From positions 1 through 34,926 of the forward strand of contig CAIRHD010000028.1 in NCBI GenBank assembly GCA_903878265.1: DNA of 34,926 bases, written 5' to 3'. The notes under the pieces were generated by a model that ran no database searches, was not told where the DNA came from, and saw nothing but the letters and a program-made list of their open reading frames with translations. The position numbers and the translations under genes were made by a program. Positions 1-8,626 of the stretch are shown piece by piece; positions within the stretch are counted from its first letter, which is position 1; each line of letters begins with the position of its first letter. Origin of the DNA: an uncultured Bacteroidales bacterium (GTDB taxonomy: Bacteria; Bacteroidota; Bacteroidia; Bacteroidales; UBA4417).

Positions 1-200
1 CCTCCATCACCAAAATCCCACTGATATGTCGCAATAGTTGCAGGATTGGCAACAACTGGTGTAAAAACCGTCGCACTTCCAATACATTTTCCACTAAAAG
101 TAAAATCAATTTGTGCCGAAAGTGGTTTTGTGGAAAGCAGAATGATTCCATAAACAACTGAAATCCATGTGTTTAAACTGGAAAAACTTTTCATTGCCAT
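1..200 (-). CDS. Secreted PKD-domain-like protein, N-terminal fragment (runs off the window)
   Basis: Reverse strand from ATG at 200 reads MAMKSFSSLNTWISVVYGIILLSTKPLSAQIDFTFSGKCIGSATVFTPVVANPATIATYQWDFGDGG: signal peptide ending in SAQ, then a PKD-like YQWDFGDG motif. Confidence 0.75.
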   Translation of the reverse strand, partial: MAMKSFSSLNTWISVVYGIILLSTKPLSAQIDFTFSGKCIGSATVFTPVVANPATIATYQWDFGDG

Positions 201-320
201 TTAATATTATGGGATAAAATCACAAAATTAATTCTCTGTAAAGGTAAATGATAAACGAATATGAATAATCGAAATATGAGTTTTTTGCGAATGCCTTTAT
301 TCTTTGAAAATGAAAAACCA

Positions 321-1439
321 CTACAATTCTTTCCTAAAAACCCTGAACCGTTTTAATACCGGTATTTTAAGCCTTTCCATCTCGGAAAGCATCTTATAGT
401 TGTTTTCGAGTATCAGGTGCGCTTCAATATTTCTAAACCCGTTTTTCTTTGCCGAATCGATAAGACTGATACCCATAACCACTTCGAGGCCAGTGCCTTG
501 ATAATCGCGGTGCACCGCCCCAAGCATCAAATCCAACTGACTGGTTTTCCTTGCTGCCAGCAAAATCTGGAAAATTCCGATTGGGAACAAGTAGCCCTTC
601 GATTTTTGTATGCCCTTTGTGAGGTTAGGGATGGCAATAATGAAGGCAATAACTTCACCTCCCTTTTTTATTATTTTTACAAAATTCGGGTTTATAATGG
701 GAAGGTAACGCGATGCGAGTTCCTGGATTTCGGTGTCGGACATGGGCACAAAGCCATACAAATGGTCGTAAGTGCTGTTTACCAACTGCAAAACCGGCAC
801 TATATATGGTTTTAGTTGGCTACGCGAAGTAAATTCGACAAGCTCGGAGTTGTTGGAGTAATTAGAGCGTTTCTGGATTCGGTAGTACAATTCGGGCAAG
901 ACAAGGTTTATTGGGAATTTATAGGTCATACAATCTATTTCCTTGCCGAAACCTTCATTCTCTATCAGTTTCACAATGTAGGGTGGGTTGCAGGCCGAAT
1001 CAATCAATGGCGGATGTTCAAATCCATCAATCAGCAAACCCTGAATATCTTTATCCGAAAACCCATAAGGCCCAACAAGCAGGTTTTTCCCTTTTTGCTT
1101 TGCCCAATTTTGGATAAAATCAAATAAAATATGTGCAACCTCGTGATTATCAATTGAATCGAAATATCCAAAACGGGCATTATTTTCTTTTCGCAATAAA
1201 TTATACTTGTTATGGATGATGCCCATTATCCTGCCCACAGGTTTTCCGTCCATAAATGAAAGTACCATTATGGTATCGCAGGAATCGAACTGATGGTTTT
1301 TCTTTGGGTTGAAAAAACTCCAATCATCAGCATAAATGGTTGGCATCCAGTTTGTTTCGCCTCTATGGAGTTTGGCGGGCAAATGAATGAAAGTACGCAA
1401 CAATTTGCGGGAGTTTACCTCAACAATTTGAACTTCCAT
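321..1439 (-). CDS. GNAT-like acyltransferase family protein (paralogue 1)
   Basis: ORF 321..1463; likely start is the internal Met (MEVQIVEV) at 1439 by alignment with the neighbouring paralogue. Shared motifs: FIHLPAKLHRG, FFDPKKNHSF-like, VGRIMGIIN, GPYGFSDKD.QGLLI.GFE, LGAVHRDYQGTGLEV. Confidence 0.7.
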   Translation of the reverse strand: MEVQIVEVNSRKLLRTFIHLPAKLHRGETNWMPTIYADDWSFFNPKKNHQFDSCDTIMVLSFMDGKPVGRIMGIIHNKYNLLRKENNARFGYFDSIDNHEVAHILFDFIQNWAKQKGKNLLVGPYGFSDKDIQGLLIDGFEHPPLIDSACNPPYIVKLIENEGFGKEIDCMTYKFPINLVLPELYYRIQKRSNYSNNSELVEFTSRSQLKPYIVPVLQLVNSTYDHLYGFVPMSDTEIQELASRYLPIINPNFVKIIKKGGEVIAFIIAIPNLTKGIQKSKGYLFPIGIFQILLAARKTSQLDLMLGAVHRDYQGTGLEVVMGISLIDSAKKNGFRNIEAHLILENNYKMLSEMERLKIPVLKRFRVFRKEL

Positions 1440-1475
1440 GGTATTGTTTTTTGAAAAGTGCAAGCTTATTTTTTC

Positions 1476-2594
1476 CTATAACTCCTTCTGGTAAACGCGG
1501 AATTTTTTCAACAGAAATCCACCGTATCGCTTAAACTCAGCCATCATAGCAAGATTTTCTTCCATAACTACATGCGTATCAACGCTTGTCATTCCTCTCT
1601 TAATTGCTGAATTAATAGTGGATAAGGTAAAATATAAATCGAGGCCTCGTTTCTGGTAATCGGGAACAACTGCGCCGAGCATAAAGTTTAGGGACTTGGC
1701 TGTTTTCATTGCCCGGAGTATATGAAATAAACCGAAAGGGAATAGACGGCCTTTCGCCTTTTGCATTCCTTTATACATATTGGGCAAACTTATCATAAAG
1801 GCAATTACACGGCCTTCTTTGGCTACAATTTTCACAAAATCGAGATCAACCACAGGCAAGTACTTTTTTGCCATTTCTTGCATCTCGATTTCGTCCATTG
1901 GGACAAATCCATAAATATCGCCAAACGACTCGTTCATTGCCCTCAAAACAGGTACTATCCAAGGTTTTAGCTGACGTTTATTTTTGAATTCAAGAAACTC
2001 AAGGTCTTTTCGGGATGTAATACGATCATATATTTTGTACATTGTCTCAGGCAAGGTGTTTGCCAAAGGGTATCGATATATCACGCAATCCAATTCTCTT
2101 GTAAAACCTTCGTTTTCAACCAGTTTAGGCATGTATTCGAAATTGCAGGCACTATCAATAACAGGTTCGAATTCAAAACCTTCAATCAGCAAACCTTGTG
2201 GCTCGCGATCCGTAAATCCGAAAGGCCCCACAATTTTGGTCATCCCTTTTTCACGTCCCCATTTTTCGATTTCCGAAATAAGCGCATGAACAACTGCTTG
2301 GTCGTTGTATGTTTCGATAAATCCAAAACGGACGTTTTTAACACTGTTCATTTCATTGTACTGCCGGTTGATTATTCCCATTATCCGCCCAACCAAATTC
2401 CCGTCCTGATAAGCGAGGATTAACCGATGATCACAAACATTGAATGAATGGTTTTTTTTCGGATCGAAGAATACTTTTTCATCCATGTACAACGGTGGCA
2501 ACCACTCCTTGTGTCCTTGATGGATTTTTTCCGGGAGGTGGATAAAATCGTGATATTCCTTCTTTGTTGTAACATCCTTCAGTATTATCGCCAT
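1476..2594 (-). CDS. GNAT-like acyltransferase family protein (paralogue 2)
   Basis: 372-aa ORF colinear with 321..1439 over its full length (IHLPEKIHQGHKEWLPPLYMDEKVFFDPKKNHSF; LGAVVPDYQKRGLDL). Confidence 0.7.
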   Translation of the reverse strand: MAIILKDVTTKKEYHDFIHLPEKIHQGHKEWLPPLYMDEKVFFDPKKNHSFNVCDHRLILAYQDGNLVGRIMGIINRQYNEMNSVKNVRFGFIETYNDQAVVHALISEIEKWGREKGMTKIVGPFGFTDREPQGLLIEGFEFEPVIDSACNFEYMPKLVENEGFTRELDCVIYRYPLANTLPETMYKIYDRITSRKDLEFLEFKNKRQLKPWIVPVLRAMNESFGDIYGFVPMDEIEMQEMAKKYLPVVDLDFVKIVAKEGRVIAFMISLPNMYKGMQKAKGRLFPFGLFHILRAMKTAKSLNFMLGAVVPDYQKRGLDLYFTLSTINSAIKRGMTSVDTHVVMEENLAMMAEFKRYGGFLLKKFRVYQKEL

Positions 2595-2935
2595 AAATAC
2601 ATTTTTAGAGTGTTTTGAAATATATAATTTATTGAAGTTTTTTGTTTTGTTCCGCTTCCGCTGAAGTCAAAAAAGTTGTTGGCCAGCAGGTAGGTGATTT
2701 CCGCCAATAGAAAACTAATGAACGTATCGAACTCAGCAAGCCAGGAGGTTTCTGCTACCAAGATTTGCTGTTACCTGAACGCAATATTAATAAATTATTA
2801 CCAACATCAAGCCGATTGCTTTTATTCCTTTCAAAATCAATGTGTAGAACCAATTGCAACTATTTTTATATCAATATTTTATCTTATTCTTCAGTTCGAA
2901 TTAAAACAACTTTCCTTTGTTTTGGTTTAAAACAA

Positions 2936-2943
2936 TACTTTTG
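2936..2943 (+). promoter_or_regulatory. Candidate Bacteroidetes -7 box (TACTTTTG) for the CcmF-like gene
   Basis: TAnnTTTG match 25 nt upstream of ATG 2968; upstream TTTG at 2916-2919, although the spacing is slightly short. Confidence 0.45.
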
Positions 2944-2967
2944 CACACTAAACATATAGAAATCGAC

Positions 2968-5364
2968 ATGAACATACAATACATTGGCGAGCACCTAATG
3001 GCCGGATATTTGGGCCGGATATTTATTTGGGCCAGCTTTTTATCACTTATAATTTCGGCAGTTTTATTCATTTATGCCATTAATAAAGCCGATAAGCAAG
3101 CCTTTTTCACAAGACTGGCAAGCAACTTTTTCTGGTTGCATTTTTTATCGCTTTTAGGGGCCATAGCCTCTTTGTATTACCTTATCGGAAACCATTATTT
3201 CGAATATTCTTATGTGTATCAATACTCATCGGTAGATATGCAAAAAAAATTCATTGTTTCCTGTTTTTGGGCCGGCCAGGAAGGTTCATATCTGGTATGG
3301 GCTTTTTGGCAGGGAATAATCGGGCTGATGTTGATACGTTCGCTTCATGAATGGAAAAACTGGGTGATGCCGGTATTTGCGACTGGTCAATTTTTTCTTA
3401 TTTCGATGGTGTTGGGATTGGATTTTGGAAGTTTTAGCATTGGTGGAAGCCCCTTCGAATTGTTGAGGAACATACCTTCCAGTGCTGGCGAAGAGTTTTT
3501 TAAAGATCCGAATTATCTGAAATTCCTCACCGATGGCAATGGATTGAACCCTTTGCTCGAAAATATCTGGATGATAATCCATCCGCCATCACTCTTCCTT
3601 GGGTATGCAGTTGCTCTTGTTCCATTTAGTTTTGCCATTGCTTCGCTTTGGCGGAAAGAATATCACTCGTGGCTTAAACCTGCAATTCCTTGGACGCTTG
3701 CCAGTGTTTTGACTTTAGGGATTGGTATTATTCTAGGTGGCCGTTGGGCTTACGAATCGCTTACTTTTGGTGGTTTCTGGGCATGGGATCCAGTCGAAAA
3801 TGCTTCGCTTGTCCCATGGCTTCTGCTGATTGCCGCGCTCCACAGCATGGTAATTACCGCTAAAAGGTTCAATACATATTCAACAACCTATTTTTTAACG
3901 ATTTTGGGTTGGTTTTTTGTAATGTACGCTACTTATTTAACCCGTAGCGGCGTACTTGGCGAAACATCTGTCCACTCATTCGGTGCCAATGCACTGTCCA
4001 CACAAATGGCGGTTTTTACTGCACTTTTCCTCATTCTGCCATCTATTTTTATCCTTTTCAGGAAGAAAAACTTTGCCAAAAAAGATGGTGACGAAGTAAT
4101 GACCCGCGAATTTTGGATGTTAATTGGGGCGATCGTGGTGCTACTTTCAGCTTTTCAAGTAATTGCAACTACTTCTATACCAGTTTTCAACAAAATATTT
4201 GGCACCGGAATAGCTCCGCCAATCGACAATGTGAACTTTTACAACACCTGGCAAATGCCGTTTGCAATCGTAATTGCATTGGGGATTGCAATAAGCCAAT
4301 ATTTGTGGTATGGGCCGAATGACGTTAAGCAATTCCTGAAAAAAATAATGGTTGCATCAGGAATTGCTATTGTGCTCACTTTTTTGATTGCCTTGGGCGA
4401 CCATGTTACAGGAACAAGTCGTATCGTGTTGCTTTTCAGTATTTTATTGGCATCAGTTGTTTCAATTGATTTTGTGATCCGTTATATAAAAAAGACGACC
4501 AATGTAGGAGGTGCGCTTTCGCACGTTGGATTTATGGTGTTTTTGTTGGGCGTGGTGCTTGCCTTTAGCAATTCGCAGATAATATCCATTGATTCAACTG
4601 CCAATGGAACTGGTGATGAATCCGAAAATCGTGATAATATTATCCTGGTTAAAGGAATTGGAAAACCCATGGGCAGATACATGGTAACCTACACCGATGC
4701 CACCACAAAAGGCAGGGAAACTTTTTACAAAGTCGATTTTGTAAAGATGAAAGATGCTGGCACTGGCAAGGTTGATTTTTCGTTGCACCCTTCGTTGAAC
4801 GTGAACCAACGCATGGGAAATGTTTACAATCCTGATACAAAGCATTTTATTGATAAAGATATTTATACTTTTTTGAGTTTTGCGCAACAAACTGGAGGAA
4901 ATGTCGATGCAGAAGGTTATACCAAAAGTGGCGAACAACCTATGGATGTGAAAGATACGCTTGTGTTAGGCCGTAGTTTTGTGATACTTGACGAAGTAAA
5001 AACTTCTTTGGCAAACAATGATGTAAACAAAGCAAGCATTACTGCCCATTTTAAGATTATAAGCATGAAAGATGTGCAAATGGAGACAGAAGTAAAATAT
5101 GAAATTATTAATGGGGAGTTGAAGCGGACAGATGGCTTAATCGGGCCACTGAACCTGAAATTGCGGTTCGAAGGCGTGGCAACTGATTCAAAAGCCATTC
5201 ATATTGGGGTTTATGAAAAGCAACAGGATTATATTGTAATGAAAGCGATTATATTTCCGTTCATGTCAGTATTGTGGTTTGGAGTGGTTGTGTTGTTCAG
5301 TGCATTGACTTATGCTATAATGCGCCGTACCATGCGTAAAAACAATGAATTAGAGGTAAAATAA
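2968..5364 (+). CDS. ccmF: Cytochrome c biogenesis protein, CcmF/CcsA-type haem lyase
   Basis: Multi-TM protein with WWD-type motif GGFWAWDPVENASLVPW and conserved WAGQEGSYLVWAFW. The ORF track starts at 2917, but ATG 2968 (MNIQYIGEHL) is the better start. Confidence 0.85.
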   Translation: MNIQYIGEHLMAGYLGRIFIWASFLSLIISAVLFIYAINKADKQAFFTRLASNFFWLHFLSLLGAIASLYYLIGNHYFEYSYVYQYSSVDMQKKFIVSCFWAGQEGSYLVWAFWQGIIGLMLIRSLHEWKNWVMPVFATGQFFLISMVLGLDFGSFSIGGSPFELLRNIPSSAGEEFFKDPNYLKFLTDGNGLNPLLENIWMIIHPPSLFLGYAVALVPFSFAIASLWRKEYHSWLKPAIPWTLASVLTLGIGIILGGRWAYESLTFGGFWAWDPVENASLVPWLLLIAALHSMVITAKRFNTYSTTYFLTILGWFFVMYATYLTRSGVLGETSVHSFGANALSTQMAVFTALFLILPSIFILFRKKNFAKKDGDEVMTREFWMLIGAIVVLLSAFQVIATTSIPVFNKIFGTGIAPPIDNVNFYNTWQMPFAIVIALGIAISQYLWYGPNDVKQFLKKIMVASGIAIVLTFLIALGDHVTGTSRIVLLFSILLASVVSIDFVIRYIKKTTNVGGALSHVGFMVFLLGVVLAFSNSQIISIDSTANGTGDESENRDNIILVKGIGKPMGRYMVTYTDATTKGRETFYKVDFVKMKDAGTGKVDFSLHPSLNVNQRMGNVYNPDTKHFIDKDIYTFLSFAQQTGGNVDAEGYTKSGEQPMDVKDTLVLGRSFVILDEVKTSLANNDVNKASITAHFKIISMKDVQMETEVKYEIINGELKRTDGLIGPLNLKLRFEGVATDSKAIHIGVYEKQQDYIVMKAIIFPFMSVLWFGVVVLFSALTYAIMRRTMRKNNELEVK

Positions 5365-5400
5365 TTTTCTGTAACTCCTATATTCTAATACTTTGCCTCG

Positions 5401-6180
5401 ATGCAGAAAAGCATTAAAAATATTGCTTTTGCCGGTTCTGGGAATGTCGCTTGGCATTTGGCTCAGGCCCTGAAATTGCAAGGATTTCATATAAGTGGTA
5501 TTTGGAGCCGGGATTTTTCTAAAGCCGAATCCCTTGCCAAAGCCTGCAATTCTGTGGCTTGCGCGGAAGTTTCCGGTTTGTGCAAAGGTAGCGACCTGAT
5601 TGTGATCGCCGCCCCAGATAATGCCATTGGAGAAATAGTGTCAGCCATTGGCAATTATGAAGGTTTGGTTGTACACACAGCGGGTTCGGTATCGTTGGAA
5701 GTCTTGAAAAATAGCTTTGAGCATTCAGGAGTTTTTTATCCCTTGCAAACTTTTTCAAAAGAAATTTCTGTTGAAATTAATCATGTCCCTTTTTTTATTG
5801 AAGCATCAAATCGTTACGATTTTGAGACGCTAATGTCAGTTGCTTCAAAACTTTCCTCTAAGGTTTATGCAGCCGATAGTAATCAACGATTGTTGCTGCA
5901 TGTTGCCGCAGTTTTTGCCGGAAACTATTCAAATCTGATGTATGTTATAGGGAATGAGTTACTTACTAATTCAAATCTTCCTTTGGAAGTATTACATCCG
6001 CTTATTTCGGCAACAGCTAACAAGGCTATTGTGGGCAACCCATTACAAACCCAGACTGGCCCTGCCCGACGCAACGATACTGTCACAATCGAAAAGCATT
6101 TAGCAGCACTTGCTGCGCTTCCGGAATACGCTGAACTATACCAACTTTTGGCCAATTTAATTAGCAAAAAATATAAATAA
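5401..6180 (+). CDS. Rossmann-like / DUF2520 domain protein (NADP-binding reductase-like)
   Basis: N-terminal dinucleotide-binding motif IAFAGSGNVAWHLAQAL; C-terminal GPARRNDTVTIEKHLAAL typical of DUF2520 proteins. Confidence 0.75.
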   Translation: MQKSIKNIAFAGSGNVAWHLAQALKLQGFHISGIWSRDFSKAESLAKACNSVACAEVSGLCKGSDLIVIAAPDNAIGEIVSAIGNYEGLVVHTAGSVSLEVLKNSFEHSGVFYPLQTFSKEISVEINHVPFFIEASNRYDFETLMSVASKLSSKVYAADSNQRLLLHVAAVFAGNYSNLMYVIGNELLTNSNLPLEVLHPLISATANKAIVGNPLQTQTGPARRNDTVTIEKHLAALAALPEYAELYQLLANLISKKYK

Positions 6181-6194
6181 CAACCATAAAGTTT

Positions 6195-6716
6195 ATGTCG
6201 AACTACAAGGAAAAACTTTTAAAAGTAAATACTTTTATTTTTGATTACGATGGAGTCCTTTCCGATGGATCATTGCTATTGAACAGTGAAGGAGATGCGT
6301 TGCGTACCGCGAATGTGAAGGATGGATACGCCCTGCAACTTGCCAAAAAGAAAAACTACAGGGTTGCCGTCATTTCCGGTGGTTTTTCCGAATCGATGAA
6401 ACGCCGTTTCGAGAGTTTAAAAATCGAGGATGTTTTTCTGGGTGTTGAGAAAAAAATAGAAGTTTATAAACAGTACTTAGAAACACATAACCTGGAAAAC
6501 GAAAATGTTCTTTTTATGGGTGATGATATTCCAGATTATGAAATTATGCTCACTGTAGGCGTGCCTACCTGTCCGGCTGATGCCGCGGAAGAAATCAAGA
6601 AAGCTGCCTGCTATATTTCGCACCAATCGGGTGGGCGAGGCTGCGTTCGGGATGTGATCGAGCAAGTATTGAAAGTACAGGGAAAATGGATGAATGATGA
6701 TGCTTATCATTGGTAG
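6195..6716 (+). CDS. kdsC: HAD-family phosphatase, KdsC-like (3-deoxy-D-manno-octulosonate 8-phosphate phosphatase)
   Basis: 173 aa; HAD motif I FDYDGVLSDGS, VISGG, FMGDDIPDYEIM, CYISHQSGGRGCVRDVIE. Confidence 0.8.
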   Translation: MSNYKEKLLKVNTFIFDYDGVLSDGSLLLNSEGDALRTANVKDGYALQLAKKKNYRVAVISGGFSESMKRRFESLKIEDVFLGVEKKIEVYKQYLETHNLENENVLFMGDDIPDYEIMLTVGVPTCPADAAEEIKKAACYISHQSGGRGCVRDVIEQVLKVQGKWMNDDAYHW

Positions 6717-6798
6717 TAGTTGGATGTTGGATGTTGGATGTGCGATGTGAAAGAAGATAGAAAATAGAGATGGTAGTGGTGATTTGAATAGATAGTAT
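6709..6798 (+). repeat. C-depleted degenerate phrase repeat (TTGGATG unit) just after kdsC
   Basis: TTGGATGTTGGATGTTGGATGTGCGATGTG; only one C (6743) in 6709-6798. Confidence 0.7.
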
Positions 6799-6840
6799 CA
6801 CCTGTAACACAAATCACATTCATTTCAGAATTCTTTTAAC

Positions 6841-6917
6841 AGCCTAACAGTCAACCAATAATAGCCTAACCACCTAACAGCCTACAGCCTAACAGCCTAA
6901 CCACCTAACCTCATCCC
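6841..6917 (+). repeat. Degenerate phrase repeat (AGCCTAAC / CACCTAAC unit) directly upstream of ubiA-type gene
   Basis: AGCCTAACAGTCAACCAATAATAGCCTAACCACCTAACAGCCTACAGCCTAACAGCCTAACCACCTAACCTCATCCC, ending at ATG 6918. Confidence 0.8.
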
Positions 6918-7832
6918 ATGCGCTCCATTTTGTACATGCTTAGGATACCAAACCTGATGATTATTGCGATTACTTTCTTGCTGTTGAGGTATTTGGTTTT
7001 TGTTCCGGTATATTCTGCTTTTTCGATTGATGCGGGAATGGGTGAGGTGAATTTTCTGCTAATGGTTACTGCAACCATACTCATTGCAGCCACAGGATAT
7101 ATAAGCAACGATTATTTTGATATTGAAACCGACAGCATAAACAAGCCTGAAAAACAGCATATTGGAAAAAATATTTCATCAGGTTCGGCTATGGCCATTG
7201 CATTGGTTTTAAGTTTTTTTTCTGCTGTTCTGTCAGTAATTTTAACTTTAAATATTGAAAGCTGGATACCTGCATCCTTGTTGCTTTTCGCCCTTTTTGT
7301 TACCTGGTGGTATGCTATACTACTGAAAAAGAGTTTTTTATGGGGAAATGTTGCCGTTTCCTGTATGTCGGCTGGTACTATAGCAATGGCTTGGCTAATC
7401 GAAAAGCAATGTTCAGAGGTTCCTGAAGTTCCTTCTCAATTTATTACAAGTATAATAATTGGCATCAGCATTTTTGCATTTTTCCTTAGTCTGATGCGCG
7501 AAATAGTGAAAGATATTGAGGATATGGATGGGGATAAACTTATTGATTGTCATTCAGTTCCACTTACAAAAGGGATTCCATTCACATCCAAGCTTTTACA
7601 CACATTAACGGCACTAACTTTTTCATTTCTACTAATAGCTCAAATCGAATTGTACCAGTATTTCAGGTTTTTTACCGTAATTTGGTTGTTTATTTGTGTT
7701 GAAATACCATTAGCGTACTTCATGGTAAAACTAAACAAGGCTGAGACAAAACTGGAATTTCACAAACTAAGCTCCCTTCTTAAATGGATTATGTTAGGCG
7801 GTATGGGGTCAATCATTGCAGGACAATTTTGA
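6918..7832 (+). CDS. UbiA-family prenyltransferase (geranylgeranylglycerol-phosphate geranylgeranyltransferase-like)
   Basis: Polytopic 304-aa protein with both Asp-rich motifs: NDYFDIETDSINKPEK and REIVKDIEDMDGDK. Confidence 0.82.
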   Translation: MRSILYMLRIPNLMIIAITFLLLRYLVFVPVYSAFSIDAGMGEVNFLLMVTATILIAATGYISNDYFDIETDSINKPEKQHIGKNISSGSAMAIALVLSFFSAVLSVILTLNIESWIPASLLLFALFVTWWYAILLKKSFLWGNVAVSCMSAGTIAMAWLIEKQCSEVPEVPSQFITSIIIGISIFAFFLSLMREIVKDIEDMDGDKLIDCHSVPLTKGIPFTSKLLHTLTALTFSFLLIAQIELYQYFRFFTVIWLFICVEIPLAYFMVKLNKAETKLEFHKLSSLLKWIMLGGMGSIIAGQF

Positions 7833-7871
7833 AATTGACAAACTGTATTTTTTCAGAATTGTCGGTCTTAG

Positions 7872-8014
7872 AACTTCCATATTTCCCCACATTATCTCAT
7901 TCTCATATCTCCTAATCCTCAAATTAACTCATTACCACCTCCTCCAATCTCCAATCTCCACATCTTCACATCCCCAAATCCTTTCATTACCACATTACCA
8001 CATTATCACATTAA
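7872..8014 (+). repeat. 143-nt completely G-free intergenic tract made of short phrase repeats, upstream of maf
   Basis: No G from 7872 to 8014; contains CTCCAATCTCCAATCTCCACATC and ATTACCACATTACCACATTATCACATTA. Confidence 0.85.
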
Positions 8015-8017
8015 GCA

Positions 8018-8626
8018 ATGAACCAGGAAATTCTCCAGCATTACAACTTATTGTTAGGCTCAAAATCGCCACGCCGTCAGGAATTACTCAAAGCCTTGGG
8101 CCTTCATTACAGCCTTGTCGAATTTGATGTTGACGAAATATATCCACCCCATTTGCAAGGAGCAGAAATTGCTCGATTTCTTTGCGAACTAAAGGCCGAT
8201 GCTTACAATGCGGTACTGCTGCCCAAGGATTCGATATTGGTTACAGCCGATACCATTGTTTGGTTGGATGGGAAATATATCGGAAAACCATCAGGAAGGG
8301 AAGATGCAGTTGAAATGCTAAAGCAACTTTCGGGAAAGCAGCATTCCGTGTTTTCGGGAATCTGTTTAAAATCTTCGACGCGGAAAACTGTGTTCCATGC
8401 ACATACTTTGGTCAATTTCAGGGAACTTAAAGCTGAAGAAATTGATTATTATGTTGATCATTACAAACCTTTCGACAAAGCTGGATCGTATGGTATTCAG
8501 GATTGGATTGGTTATATCGGTATAACCGGAATTGAAGGCTGCTACTACAATGTAATGGGTTTTCCGGTCCAGATGTTTTATGAGGAGTTGGAGAAATTTA
8601 TTGCTTCGTTGCAATCCGAAGACTGA
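8018..8626 (+). CDS. maf: Maf-family nucleoside triphosphate pyrophosphatase
   Basis: LLLGSKSPRRQELLKALGL, VTADTIVWLDGKYIGKP, DKAGSYGIQDWIGYIGITGIEGCYYNVMGFPV. Confidence 0.93.
   Translation: MNQEILQHYNLLLGSKSPRRQELLKALGLHYSLVEFDVDEIYPPHLQGAEIARFLCELKADAYNAVLLPKDSILVTADTIVWLDGKYIGKPSGREDAVEMLKQLSGKQHSVFSGICLKSSTRKTVFHAHTLVNFRELKAEEIDYYVDHYKPFDKAGSYGIQDWIGYIGITGIEGCYYNVMGFPVQMFYEELEKFIASLQSED

Noticed and set aside
2694-2930. 78-aa ORF in the 2594-2968 gap
   Set aside because: No recognisable motif, AT-rich intergenic composition, overlaps the probable promoter of the CcmF-like gene.
6841-8014. Possible CRISPR-like or minisatellite array
   Set aside because: Units are only 6-14 nt, degenerate and without regular unique spacers; no cas genes in the window.
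7816-8127. 103-aa plus-strand ORF in the track
   Set aside because: It reads through the G-free tract and into maf in another frame; low-complexity translation and no homology-like motifs.
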